Source: an uncultured Pelagibacteraceae bacterium
GTDB taxonomy: Bacteria > Pseudomonadota > Alphaproteobacteria > Pelagibacterales > Pelagibacteraceae
Length of the DNA: 48,673 nucleotides
NCBI GenBank assembly: GCA_902598825.1
Contig: CACKDD010000001.1
Coordinates: 68,537 to 117,209 of the forward strand
Direction: 5' to 3'
The notes under the pieces are model-generated. The model did no database searches. It saw only the letters and a program-made list of their open reading frames with translations, and was not told the DNA's origin. The position numbers and the translations under genes were made by a program. Positions 35,058-43,971 of the stretch are shown one piece after another. Within the stretch, counting starts at the first letter, position 1. Every line of letters begins with the position of its first letter.

Positions 35058-36594
35058 TTTTAATTCTAATAAATGAAAATATTAACAAAATATACAATAA
35101 AGTTAGTAATCCAAAAATTTTATTTCCATGATTGGAAAATATTGTTGGTTGTATTTTTCGCATTTCTACCAAATCTACATAGCCTGATTCACCAAATTCA
35201 ACAGTTTGTTCCACAATTCCTATTGGATTAATTATGGCTGCTATACCATTATTTGAAGAGCGAAGGATATATTTACCATTTTCGATTGCTCTAAAAATAC
35301 TATGGTCAAAATGTTGCTTTGGTCCTATTGATTTACCAAACCATCCATCTTCGGAGATATTAATTATAAAATCATAACTTGAATTTTTAAATAACCTGCC
35401 TGAATAAATTATTTCATAACAAATTAAAGGTAATATTTTTAAAGTAGAATTTCCATGTTCTATTTCAATTAGTTCCCTTTTTTTACCTTTTGAAAAAGAT
35501 TGATAATTATTGGTTAAAGATCTTAATCCTAAAACTTTTAAAATATTTTCAAGTGGTAAAAATTCGCCAAAAGGTACTAAATTTATTTTATTGTACGAAT
35601 CTAAAATATTTAATTTATTATCATATACTGATAATGAATTAAAAAAATTTGTAGACCCATTATTAGAAACCTTGTGATTTATACCGATTACAAACAAATG
35701 ATTTTCATTAAAACTTGGATCAAACAATGATCTATATTCTTTTAATTCTTTTTGTGAAATATCTGGAAAAATTCCTTCCGGCCATATAAATATTGTTTTC
35801 TCACTACTTTTTGGTGAGCTTAATTTTATCAAATCCTTTATAATAGAGACAGTATTTGCATTTTTATAAAATCTGTCTAAAGAAATATTAGAACCAATTA
35901 TTCTTATTTTTTGCTCATAAATTTTATTATCTGCCTTATAAAAAGTATCTTTTTGAGAGGAGCCATAGACATAAAAAGATATTAAAGTAATTACAAAAAA
36001 AATACATACTGCAATGTTTTTTTTCGATTTACCTAAAAATATTATTGCTGGGCTTGTAAATAAAGAGATACAAAATAAATTTAATCCATAAGTACCTATG
36101 ATTGAAGTTATGCTTAAAATTTCTATTTGATTAGAAAGACTGTAGACAATTAAATTCCATGGGAATCCTGTTAAAATTATTCCTCTCAAAAATTCTATAA
36201 CCCCAAAAATTAAAGAAAAAATAAAAAAAGAACTAATGATACTTTTCGGATTTAAAACTGCAAAAAAATAAGAAACTAAACCGTAAAATACAGCTAAAAA
36301 ACTAGGTATCAAGACTAAAGTAAAGGGAATTAAAAATTTAAAACTTTGATCAAATGTTAAAGAAATTGATATCCAATATAAATTAGTTACAAAATAACCA
36401 AAACCAAATATCCAACCATAAAGAAAAAAAATCCTCATATTTTGTTTTTGTTTTAATTTTTTACTTAAAAAAAAATAAAGAGATGAAAATGTAAAAAAAT
36501 TTATTATAAATAAATTAAATGGAGATAGGCTTAAAGAAGAAAGCATACCTATAAAAGCCAAAAAAATGATTTCAGTAAATATTTTTTTTTTCAA
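35050..36594 (-). CDS. lnt: Apolipoprotein N-acyltransferase
   Basis: Adds the third acyl chain to outer-membrane lipoproteins at the inner membrane. Six to seven membrane helices cover roughly residues 5-215, and the nitrilase-like domain follows. The catalytic triad is seen as Glu in [11 protein letters not shown], Lys in [17 protein letters not shown], and Cys in [13 protein letters not shown] final membrane helix closes the protein; 514 residues is full length. It follows ybeY by 1 base; corC, common between them in other genomes, is absent. Confidence 0.94.
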   Translation of the reverse strand: MKKKIFTEIIFLAFIGMLSSLSLSPFNLFIINFFTFSSLYFFLSKKLKQKQNMRIFFLYGWIFGFGYFVTNLYWISISLTFDQSFKFLIPFTLVLIPSFLAVFYGLVSYFFAVLNPKSIISSFFIFSLIFGVIEFLRGIILTGFPWNLIVYSLSNQIEILSITSIIGTYGLNLFCISLFTSPAIIFLGKSKKNIAVCIFFVITLISFYVYGSSQKDTFYKADNKIYEQKIRIIGSNISLDRFYKNANTVSIIKDLIKLSSPKSSEKTIFIWPEGIFPDISQKELKEYRSLFDPSFNENHLFVIGINHKVSNNGSTNFFNSLSVYDNKLNILDSYNKINLVPFGEFLPLENILKVLGLRSLTNNYQSFSKGKKRELIEIEHGNSTLKILPLICYEIIYSGRLFKNSSYDFIINISEDGWFGKSIGPKQHFDHSIFRAIENGKYILRSSNNGIAAIINPIGIVEQTVEFGESGYVDLVEMRKIQPTIFSNHGNKIFGLLTLLYILLIFSFIRIKNE

Positions 36595-36595
36595 T

Positions 36596-37057
36596 TTAAT
36601 TCAACTTTGAAATTACAGACTTATATATTAGCTCTTCCTCTTTTAACATCTTTATATAATCTTTATCTTTTATGTGATCAAAATTTAACAAATGCAGAAA
36701 ACCGTGTATAAAAATCTTAATTAATTTTTCTTTAAAAAATTTAAGTGATTGAGATTTTGGTTTATCAATAAAATTATAACTTATAATGATATCTCCAATA
36801 TAATTTTCTTTTATTTTTTTTAATTTTTTATTGGATGGAAATGATAAAATATCGGTAGGTTTATCTTTATTTCTAAAACTTTTATTCAATTTTTTAATAC
36901 TCTTATTGTTAGAAAGTAAAAGTGTAAAACTTACTTTTTTCTGTAAAAATTTATATTTTTTTGGAAACGATCTACAAATTTTTTTAAAAAAAAGTTCTTT
37001 TTTCTTTAATCTTTTTGACCAAGCCTTCTCTTCTGAGACGACATCAACGCTAATCAT
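36596..37057 (-). CDS. ybeY: Endoribonuclease YbeY
   Basis: A zinc metalloprotein for 16S rRNA 3' maturation and ribosome quality control. The signature H-x3-H-x5-H is IFIHGFLHLLNFDH (His118, 122, 128), and KPTDILSFP is the second conserved block. 153 residues. It overlaps phoH by 8 bases. Confidence 0.95.
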   Translation of the reverse strand: MISVDVVSEEKAWSKRLKKKELFFKKICRSFPKKYKFLQKKVSFTLLLSNNKSIKKLNKSFRNKDKPTDILSFPSNKKLKKIKENYIGDIIISYNFIDKPKSQSLKFFKEKLIKIFIHGFLHLLNFDHIKDKDYIKMLKEEELIYKSVISKLN

Positions 37058-38045
37058 TGTTAGAATAAGCTTTTACTATTTTTGAAACAAGAGGATGTCT
37101 TACTACATCTGAATGATCAAAATCAACAACTGCTATTTCATTTAAATGACCTAACAGTTCTTTAGATCTAACAAGTCCTGACATGCTTTTATTGGGTAAG
37201 TCTATTTGTGTAGGATCTCCGTTAACAACTATTTTTGAATTTTCTCCTATACGTGTCAGAAACATTTTGATTTGAGTATCAGTAGCATTTTGAGCTTCAT
37301 CTAAAATAGCAAAAGAGTTTTTTAAAGTTCTTCCTCTCATAAACGCTAATGGTGCTATTTCAATATCACCAATTTCAATCATTCTTTGTATTTTTTCAAA
37401 ATCAAATAGATCATAAAGAGAATCATATAAAGGCCTTAAATATGGGTCGACTTTTTCTTTCATATCTCCGGGCAAAAAACCTAATCTTTCACCAGCCTCT
37501 ACAGCAGGTCTTGATAAAATTATTCTATCAATCTTTTTCTCTAATAACATTGTAAGACCGACTGCTACTGCTAAAAAAGTTTTCCCTGTTCCAGCTGGAC
37601 CAGCCGAAATTATTATATCACTTTGTCTTAAAGCTCTTACATATCCTTTTTGTTTTTCTGATCTTGGAATAATTGATTTTTTTGGTGTTTTAATTATATC
37701 GGTTACATTGTTGTTTTTAACTTTTTCATTAATCATAAATTTATCAACTGATGAGACTATATCTTTAGTCTCTACACTGCCATTATTGATAAATTGATTT
37801 GCTAAAAATTGAATAGCATTTTTAATTATCTCATTTTTTTGAGAATTTGATTTAATTAATATCGAGTTGCCTCTTGAATATAAACTAGATTTAGTAATTT
37901 TTTCTAATTGTTTTAAATTTTTATTAAATTCTCCAACTACACCCATTAATAAATCGTTATCATGAAAAATAACACTAAGTGTGTTATTATCTGAATAAAC
38001 AAATTTAAGAGATGTTTCTAAATTCTTTTTAATTAAACCGCCCAA
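37050..38045 (-). CDS. phoH: PhoH-like ATPase
   Basis: A predicted RNA-associated P-loop ATPase (YbeZ) that works with YbeY. The N-terminal KH-like part covers about residues 1-110. Walker A is AGPAGTGKTFLAVAVG (about 153-168), followed by RPAVEAGERLGFLPGD and Walker B AILDEAQNA. 331 residues. The miaB-phoH-ybeY order is conserved widely. Confidence 0.93.
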   Translation of the reverse strand: MGGLIKKNLETSLKFVYSDNNTLSVIFHDNDLLMGVVGEFNKNLKQLEKITKSSLYSRGNSILIKSNSQKNEIIKNAIQFLANQFINNGSVETKDIVSSVDKFMINEKVKNNNVTDIIKTPKKSIIPRSEKQKGYVRALRQSDIIISAGPAGTGKTFLAVAVGLTMLLEKKIDRIILSRPAVEAGERLGFLPGDMKEKVDPYLRPLYDSLYDLFDFEKIQRMIEIGDIEIAPLAFMRGRTLKNSFAILDEAQNATDTQIKMFLTRIGENSKIVVNGDPTQIDLPNKSMSGLVRSKELLGHLNEIAVVDFDHSDVVRHPLVSKIVKAYSNND

Positions 38046-38048
38046 TTT

Positions 38049-39377
38049 TTATGCTACCTTTTTATTAGAATTAATAACTATATCACCAAATAAAGTAGTT
38101 CTATTGCTTTGTTTGATTTTTACTAACATAACTTTTCCTATATCCTCTTTTTTACCATTAAATATAACTGGTGTCATATATTCTGAGCGTCCAAATAACT
38201 GGGTTTTATCTTCTGTTAGATTCTCTACTAAAACTCTTAATATTTTATTTTCTAAAGACTTGTGCATATTAATTTGATTTTCAAATAATTGATTTTGTAC
38301 TTTTTCTAATCTTGAGGCAGAAATACTTTTATCAATTAAATCTAAATCTTCAGCAGCAGTACCGGGTCTTGGGCTAAAAATAAAAGAATATGAATTAATG
38401 AATTTAATTCTTTTAATCAAATCAAGCGTATCATTAAAATCCTTTTCCTCTTCTCCTGGGTAGCCTATAATAAAGTCACTTGAAAATTCTATTTTTGAAT
38501 TTATTCTTTTTAATTTTTCAAATATTTTCAAATAATCACTTATTAGATGTTTTCTATTCATGAGTTTTAAAATTTTATTTGAGCCACTTTGAATAGGAAG
38601 GTGAACTAAAGGCATCAATTTTTTTGAGTGTTTATAAACCTCAATTAAATCCTCTGACATATCTTTTGGATGAGACGTTGTATACCGGACTCTCTCAATT
38701 TTTGAAAATTTTTCAATTTCTAAAATCAAATTAGATAATCTGTAATTATTGTGTTTATAAGCATTTACGTTTTGACCAAGCAAAATAATTTCTTTTACAC
38801 CGTTATCAACCAGATGTTTGGCTTCATCTAAAATTTGTTGAAACGGTCTCGAGTATTCTGGTCCCCTTGTATAGGGTACAACACAGAAATGACAAAACTT
38901 ATCACACCCCTCTTGTACTGTTAAAAATGATGAAACTTCACTCATCTCATTTTTTATTTTACTCAAGTAATCAAATTTATCATCTGCTTCAAATTCAATA
39001 GTTTCTGATTTTTCCTTTTTTTTTATGAAATTTAATATCTTATTATTAATTTCATGATATGACTGTGGTCCAATAACCAAATCTATATAAGGTTCTCTTT
39101 TCAACATTTCTTGGTTTTCTGCTTGAGCAACACACCCTGCTACAATAACTAACGGTTTATTTTTTGATCTAAAAATTTTTTTCACCCTTCCTATCTCATG
39201 ATAAACTTTTTCTTTAGCTTTATCTCTTATGTGGCAAGTATTTAAAAAATAACAATCAGCTTCCTCATAATTATTTGTTTTATTGTAACCAATTTTTTTA
39301 ACTGTATCAAAAATACGATTTGAGTCGTATTCATTCATTTGACATCCAAAAGTTTTGATAAAAATTTTTTTACTCAT
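38049..39377 (-). CDS. miaB: tRNA-2-methylthio-N6-dimethylallyladenosine synthase
   Basis: A radical-SAM methylthiotransferase modifying A37 of tRNAs that read UNN codons. The N-terminal MTTase domain has TFGCQMNEYDS and two further Cys (NTCHIRD, VAGCVAQ) for the auxiliary cluster. The radical-SAM motif is EGCDKFCHFCVVPYTRG (C-x3-C-x2-C) and a TRAM domain ends the protein. 442 residues. It starts one base after the fur stop. Confidence 0.96.
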   Translation of the reverse strand: MSKKIFIKTFGCQMNEYDSNRIFDTVKKIGYNKTNNYEEADCYFLNTCHIRDKAKEKVYHEIGRVKKIFRSKNKPLVIVAGCVAQAENQEMLKREPYIDLVIGPQSYHEINNKILNFIKKKEKSETIEFEADDKFDYLSKIKNEMSEVSSFLTVQEGCDKFCHFCVVPYTRGPEYSRPFQQILDEAKHLVDNGVKEIILLGQNVNAYKHNNYRLSNLILEIEKFSKIERVRYTTSHPKDMSEDLIEVYKHSKKLMPLVHLPIQSGSNKILKLMNRKHLISDYLKIFEKLKRINSKIEFSSDFIIGYPGEEEKDFNDTLDLIKRIKFINSYSFIFSPRPGTAAEDLDLIDKSISASRLEKVQNQLFENQINMHKSLENKILRVLVENLTEDKTQLFGRSEYMTPVIFNGKKEDIGKVMLVKIKQSNRTTLFGDIVINSNKKVA

Positions 39378-39809
39378 TTATTGAGGTTTTTTTTTGACCC
39401 CATATAACTCTAGTTTATGATCTACTAAAGTGTAACCATATTTTTCTGCTACTTTAATTTGAAGTTTTTCTATTTCGTCATCTACAAATTCAATTATCTC
39501 TCCTGTTTTTACATCGATCAAATGATCATGATGACTTTCGATCATCGCTTCGTATCTTGCTTTGCCACCCTTAAAATCATGTTTAGCTAATATACCTGCC
39601 TCTTCTAAAAGTTTTACAGTCCTATAAACTGTAGCAATACTTATTTTTGGATCAATCTTTGAAACTCTATTATACAATTCATCTACATCTGGATGATCAG
39701 ACTCCCCATAAGACTCTTTAGATTCCGATATTACTCTGACTATTACTCTCCTTTGATCAGTTAGTTTAAGACCTTTAGATATACATTTTTCTTCAATTGA
39801 AACTGACAT
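39378..39809 (-). CDS. fur: Fur-family ferric/manganese uptake regulator (Fur/Mur)
   Basis: 143 residues. The DNA-binding helix region is ISIATVYRTVKLLEEAGIL (about residues 57-75) and the metal site includes SHHDHLIDVKTGEIIEF (His93, 94, 96). It lacks the C-terminal Cys pairs, as alphaproteobacterial Fur/Mur do. The position between tsaB(-rimI) and miaB is the classic fur/mur locus of alphaproteobacteria. It responds to Mn2+ or Fe2+; which cannot be told from sequence. This is the second Fur-superfamily gene of the window, so both could compete for the boxes near katG. Confidence 0.92.
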   Translation of the reverse strand: MSVSIEEKCISKGLKLTDQRRVIVRVISESKESYGESDHPDVDELYNRVSKIDPKISIATVYRTVKLLEEAGILAKHDFKGGKARYEAMIESHHDHLIDVKTGEIIEFVDDEIEKLQIKVAEKYGYTLVDHKLELYGVKKKPQ

Positions 39810-39818
39810 AGTTTAATT

Positions 39819-40205
39819 TTAACTTATATAAATAGGATTAATCAAATTTTTTTTAATTTTGAATTTGTCGCATAAAATGGGAATATTTTCATATTTAACC
39901 TCATCGATATCTTTAAAATCTCTAAAACTAAAACAATAATAGTCTATTTTCAAAGCTAAATGAAATGCTTTTATTAAAGACAGTGAATTTCTTATACCAG
40001 CAAAACTACCTGGACCTCTATTAACATAAATGGTTGAAATATCTTTTATTTTTATCTTATTTGAATTTAAAAAGTCATTTATCAGTATAACTAATTTTTC
40101 ATAATTAGTTTTGCTATTTATGTGGGTAACATTATAAATATCAGTATTATTAATGAGCATAAAAAAAATATTCTCTCCTGCCGCATCAACAATTAGTCTA
40201 TTCAT
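39819..40205 (-). CDS. tsaB: Truncated TsaB (tRNA threonylcarbamoyladenosine partner protein)
   Basis: TsaB pairs with TsaD for t6A37 synthesis in tRNAs. The N-terminal ASKHA half is clear (LIVDAAGENIFFMLI, and NRGPGSFAGIRNSLSLIKAF at about residues 62-81). The protein ends at 128 residues, against about 200-230 in other bacteria, so the C-terminal subdomain is missing. The fur start lies 9 bases on, so this is a true shortening and not a frameshift. The N-terminal half is the part thought to dimerise with TsaD, so function may persist. Its first 53 bases overlap, head to head, the deacetylase gene on the other strand. Confidence 0.83.
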   Translation of the reverse strand: MNRLIVDAAGENIFFMLINNTDIYNVTHINSKTNYEKLVILINDFLNSNKIKIKDISTIYVNRGPGSFAGIRNSLSLIKAFHLALKIDYYCFSFRDFKDIDEVKYENIPILCDKFKIKKNLINPIYIS

Positions 40206-41214
40206 TTTTATTTTTTATTTTGCCATAAATTCTAATGCAGAAGATAATAATAGCAAATACTATTCAAAAGATGAGGGTGTAGTGTCTATTATGTATCATC
40301 GTTTTAATGAAAATAAATATCCATCAACAAATATTAAGATTGATATTTTTAAAGAACATCTTCAAATCATTAAGGATTCTAATTATAATTTCCTTAACCC
40401 AGAAGATCTTGAAAATAATCTAATGATCCCAAAAAAAAATAAAGAAATTTTAATTACTATAGATGATGGATTTAAATCATTTTATGAGGAGGCATGGCCA
40501 ATTTTAAAAAAAGAAAAAATACCTTTTATTTTGTTTATATCAACTGAGCCCGTGGGTAAAAATGGATACATGAATTGGAGTCAGATAAAAGAAATAGAAA
40601 AATCTGATTTTGCAATTATTGGACACCATTCACACACACACGATTATCTAATTGATAAAACAGATCAAGAATTCATTTCTGATATTGAAAAAGCAAATGA
40701 AATATTTTTAAAAAATTTAGGATATGTTCCAGACCTATTTTCATATCCTTTTGGTGAATACTCTAAGTTCATGAAAGATTATATTTCTAAAAATTTTAAA
40801 CTTTCATTTGGTCAACATTCAGGTGTAATAGATGTTAATAAGGATAAATTTGAACTTCCTAGATTTCCCATCAATGAGAAATATGGAGAAATAAAAAGAT
40901 TTAGATCAATTATCAATTATTTCCCTCTTGAATATAAAAATTTAAAACCAGAAGAAAAAAAATTAAAAAAAGAAAATAATCCACCAATATTTAGTGTAGA
41001 ATTTTTTGCAAATCAAAAAAATTTAAATAATATTAACTGTTACTCAAATGAGGGTGGCGTCTGGGAAAAATCTAAAATTAAATTTAATAACTCTAAACTT
41101 TTTATTGAGTTTAGAGAACCCTTCCTTCCAAGAAGGGGAAGAATTAATTGTTCTTTAAATGATGATGGTAAATGGCGTTGGTTTGGTACCCAATTTATAG
41201 TAAATAAAAATTAA
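40153..41214 (+). CDS. Exported polysaccharide deacetylase (NodB-homology) family protein
   Basis: 353 residues. A signal peptide (MSIKKIFSPAASTISLFIF..., predicted cut after NSNA) supports the start at 40153. The NodB domain has VSIMYHRF, ITIDDGFKSFYEEAWPIL (catalytic Asp pair), GHHSHTHDYL (metal His), and FSYPFGEYSKFM. The C-terminal about 100 residues form an unrecognised beta-rich tail. The likely substrate is an N-acetylated glycan of wall or capsule. It interrupts the minus-strand run: its 5' end overlaps tsaB divergently by 53 bases and its stop overlaps that of the glucosaminidase gene. Confidence 0.87.
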   Translation: MSIKKIFSPAASTISLFIFIFYFAINSNAEDNNSKYYSKDEGVVSIMYHRFNENKYPSTNIKIDIFKEHLQIIKDSNYNFLNPEDLENNLMIPKKNKEILITIDDGFKSFYEEAWPILKKEKIPFILFISTEPVGKNGYMNWSQIKEIEKSDFAIIGHHSHTHDYLIDKTDQEFISDIEKANEIFLKNLGYVPDLFSYPFGEYSKFMKDYISKNFKLSFGQHSGVIDVNKDKFELPRFPINEKYGEIKRFRSIINYFPLEYKNLKPEEKKLKKENNPPIFSVEFFANQKNLNNINCYSNEGGVWEKSKIKFNNSKLFIEFREPFLPRRGRINCSLNDDGKWRWFGTQFIVNKN

Positions 41215-42374
41215 GTTAAACTTTCAAGTTCAATACTTGAGGGAAGTAACTTTGCATCATCAAAATCTTTTAAATTATTTTGTTTAATAATTTTTTGTAA
41301 AACTTCAACATATTGATTTCCTGTTTCAGCATAATTTTTAAGAAATTGAGAAAGTATAATACTATCTAAGGGTCTTTTAGAATCTCTTAATTGCGCCCTA
41401 GCTAATCTAAAATTTTCATATGAGGAATGGGTATTTAAGTTTCTTTGATATGCTCTAACTGAGGCTTGTAATACATTAAACTTCATTACTTTATGACCTT
41501 TATTTTCATCAGCTTCCTTAGGTTTCAATCCTTCACCAGACCAAGTCCATTGACCAAAAAGAGCATTACCCTCTTGTGCAAATCTTGAAGTTCCCCAACC
41601 TGTTTCTTTTGCAGCTTGAGCTATAGCCAATGATACTGGAATTTCGTCCATTCTTATTTTTAAAATTGATAGATCTTTAGACGGAATACCATACTGTTTA
41701 AATTTATTTTTTAACCATTTCTTTTCTAATTTAGTATTATTGTTTTTGTTAATAATACTGAATAAGGTTTTTCTATCTAATCTAATATTATTATTTTCTT
41801 TTAAAATTAGAGGTAAAACAATTTGAATAAAAAATTCTTTTCTTTTTTTAGTATTTTCAATCATTTTAATTTCAGCAGGTAGAAGAGTTAATGCTACTGG
41901 TTTTACTAATTTTTTTTGTCTCACATCATCTAACTTATAATCAGTATCTTCGAATAATTGTTTAATTGTTGAAGCATTCAATCTTACTGTATCGGTCTCT
42001 AAGTCGTTTAAACTGAAAATATCAATTAATAAATCTTTTTCATTTAATTCATTACCATCGTATGATCCCTCATTTTTTTTATTAAGGGTGTAAGCTAAAA
42101 TAGATTTCGAATTATTTTGGAATTCATTTGTAATTATAAAATTTTTTTTTGTGTAACTCGATATCAAAGGCAATGAATAAAAAGAAAAAACTACTAAAAT
42201 ACTAGCAATTAATATTCTTGGTAGCGATCCAATTCTTCTATCATCAAAAAATTTAAACATTTTTAAATTTTTTCTTTGGATTTTAAAGAAAAGAAGCTTC
42301 GATCTTAATAATAAAATTTGATTGAAGAAATTAAATTTATTCAATTTAAAATTAAAAAAATCTTTTTTTAGCAT
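41211..42374 (-). CDS. Bax-like glucosaminidase-domain protein
   Basis: 387 residues if read from 42374. A membrane segment RILIASILVVFSFYSLPLIS (about residues 53-72) anchors or exports it. The C-terminal domain has VSLAIAQAAKETGWGTSRFAQEGNALFGQWTW and ASVRAYQRNLNTHSSYENFR, the glucosaminidase/Bax signature with catalytic Glu in KETGWG. Such proteins cut peptidoglycan. The first 38 residues are Phe/Lys/Leu-rich and look untranslated; ATG 42260 (MFKFFDDRRIGSLP) gives a cleaner inner-membrane start. It abuts nfuA. Confidence 0.85.
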   Translation of the reverse strand: MLKKDFFNFKLNKFNFFNQILLLRSKLLFFKIQRKNLKMFKFFDDRRIGSLPRILIASILVVFSFYSLPLISSYTKKNFIITNEFQNNSKSILAYTLNKKNEGSYDGNELNEKDLLIDIFSLNDLETDTVRLNASTIKQLFEDTDYKLDDVRQKKLVKPVALTLLPAEIKMIENTKKRKEFFIQIVLPLILKENNNIRLDRKTLFSIINKNNNTKLEKKWLKNKFKQYGIPSKDLSILKIRMDEIPVSLAIAQAAKETGWGTSRFAQEGNALFGQWTWSGEGLKPKEADENKGHKVMKFNVLQASVRAYQRNLNTHSSYENFRLARAQLRDSKRPLDSIILSQFLKNYAETGNQYVEVLQKIIKQNNLKDFDDAKLLPSSIELESLT

Positions 42375-42914
42375 TTAAATAGCCTCAACCTTTTTAACTT
42401 CTGGTAAGTAATGACAAAGAAGATTCTGTACCCCTTGTTTTAAAGTCATTGTCGAGCTTGGGCAACCAGAGCAGCTTCCTTGTAATTGTACCTTTACAAT
42501 CCCATCTCTAAATTCTTTAAATTTAATATCTCCCCCATCTTTAGCTACTGCTGGTCTTATCTTTTCATTTAGTATTTTAACAATTTTTTTTTCTATCTCT
42601 TGTAAATTTTCATTTTTTTCTTTTAATTCATTATCAATCACACACTCCTTACCTTTTGAGTAAAAATCGTTTATCAAAGAAATTACAATGTGTTTAATTT
42701 CATCCCATGATATTTTGTCTTCTTTATTAATTGATATAAAATCTTTACCTAAAAAAATACCTTCCACTCCATTTATTGACAATAAATCTTTGACTAATTC
42801 ATTATTTATTTCCTCCTTTTTGGTTACCTCAAAAGAGCCTTGATTAGAAACAACTTTTCCAGGTAAAAATTTTAATGAATTTGGGTTTGGTGTAATTTCT
42901 GTCTGTACAAACAT
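42375..42914 (-). CDS. NfuA/NFU1-type iron-sulfur cluster carrier
   Basis: 179 residues with two domains. The N-terminal Nfu_N domain (FVQTEITPNPNSLKFLPGKVV) is the mitochondrial/alphaproteobacterial type. The C-terminal NifU domain has RPAVAKDGGDIKFKEF and the cluster-binding CSGCPSS (C-x2-C). It delivers 4Fe-4S clusters to client enzymes such as the radical-SAM MiaB further along. It follows trpS by 52 bases. Confidence 0.94.
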   Translation of the reverse strand: MFVQTEITPNPNSLKFLPGKVVSNQGSFEVTKKEEINNELVKDLLSINGVEGIFLGKDFISINKEDKISWDEIKHIVISLINDFYSKGKECVIDNELKEKNENLQEIEKKIVKILNEKIRPAVAKDGGDIKFKEFRDGIVKVQLQGSCSGCPSSTMTLKQGVQNLLCHYLPEVKKVEAI

Positions 42915-42966
42915 AAATTATATATAGTCATTAATCATCAAAATGAAACTTGTTAATGAAAAAATC

Positions 42967-43968
42967 TTAAAAACCAATTATTTCATGAATTTTTTCAACT
43001 TTTTTTGACGCTATTTTGTCTGCTTTTTTGTATCCATCTACAAGAATTGAGTCTAAATAATTATGATCATTGAGTAATTTTTTAATTTCAAAAGAAATAG
43101 GAATAATTTTTTCAATCAATAATTGAGATAAATTCTCTTTAAAATGCGAAAAGTTTTTTCCTGAAAATTCATTTAGAGAATTTTCTAGAGTTAAACCTGC
43201 TAGACTCGAAAAAATTCCAATTAAATTTTTTGCTTCAGGTCTTTTTTCTAATTCTTCAATAGTTGATGGTAAGGGTAAAGCATCAGTTTTAGCTTTTTTA
43301 ATTTTGTTTGCTATTGTATCCTTTCCATCAGTAAGATTAATACGACTTAAATCTGATATTTCAGATTTACTCATTTTTTTTAAACCATCTTTAAGACTCA
43401 TTATTCTTGAAAATTCTTTTTTAATTAAAGGTTCTGGTATCTTAAAAAAATTATCTACTTTAAAATCATTATTAAACTTTTGAGCTATATCCCTACAAAG
43501 CTCTAAATGTTGTTTTTGATCATTTCCTACTGGAACATGTGTTGAGTCATAGAGAAGTATATCTGCAGCCATTAATACTGGATATGAATAAAGACCAATG
43601 CTCGCTTTCTCTTTGTCTTTTCCCGCTTTTTCCTTAAATTGAGTCATTCTATTTAACCAACCTAATCTAGCTGTGCAGCTTAAAATCCAAGCTGCTTCTG
43701 AATGAGCACTTACTTTAGATTGATTAAAAATAATACTTTTTTTTGGATCAATACCGCTTGCAATAAAGGTTGCTACTGTTTCACGAATATTATTTTTTAA
43801 TTTTTTGGGATCTTGGTTTACTGTAATAGCATGAAGATCCACAACACAAAAAATACAATGATTTTCTTTTTCATTATTTAGTTCTACAAAATTTTTTATA
43901 GCTCCTAAATAATTTCCTAAATGGAGATTGCCGCTTGGCTGAACACCAGAGAAAATTTTTTTTACCAT
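42967..43968 (-). CDS. trpS: Tryptophanyl-tRNA synthetase
   Basis: Class I synthetase charging tRNA-Trp. The HIGH-equivalent is [13 protein letters not shown] (about residues 11-23) and the KMSKS loop is GLKKMSKSE (near 195-203). Family motifs [25 protein letters not shown] are present; 333 residues is typical. It follows murJ by 3 bases. Confidence 0.97.
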   Translation of the reverse strand: MVKKIFSGVQPSGNLHLGNYLGAIKNFVELNNEKENHCIFCVVDLHAITVNQDPKKLKNNIRETVATFIASGIDPKKSIIFNQSKVSAHSEAAWILSCTARLGWLNRMTQFKEKAGKDKEKASIGLYSYPVLMAADILLYDSTHVPVGNDQKQHLELCRDIAQKFNNDFKVDNFFKIPEPLIKKEFSRIMSLKDGLKKMSKSEISDLSRINLTDGKDTIANKIKKAKTDALPLPSTIEELEKRPEAKNLIGIFSSLAGLTLENSLNEFSGKNFSHFKENLSQLLIEKIIPISFEIKKLLNDHNYLDSILVDGYKKADKIASKKVEKIHEIIGF

Positions 43969-43971
43969 AAA

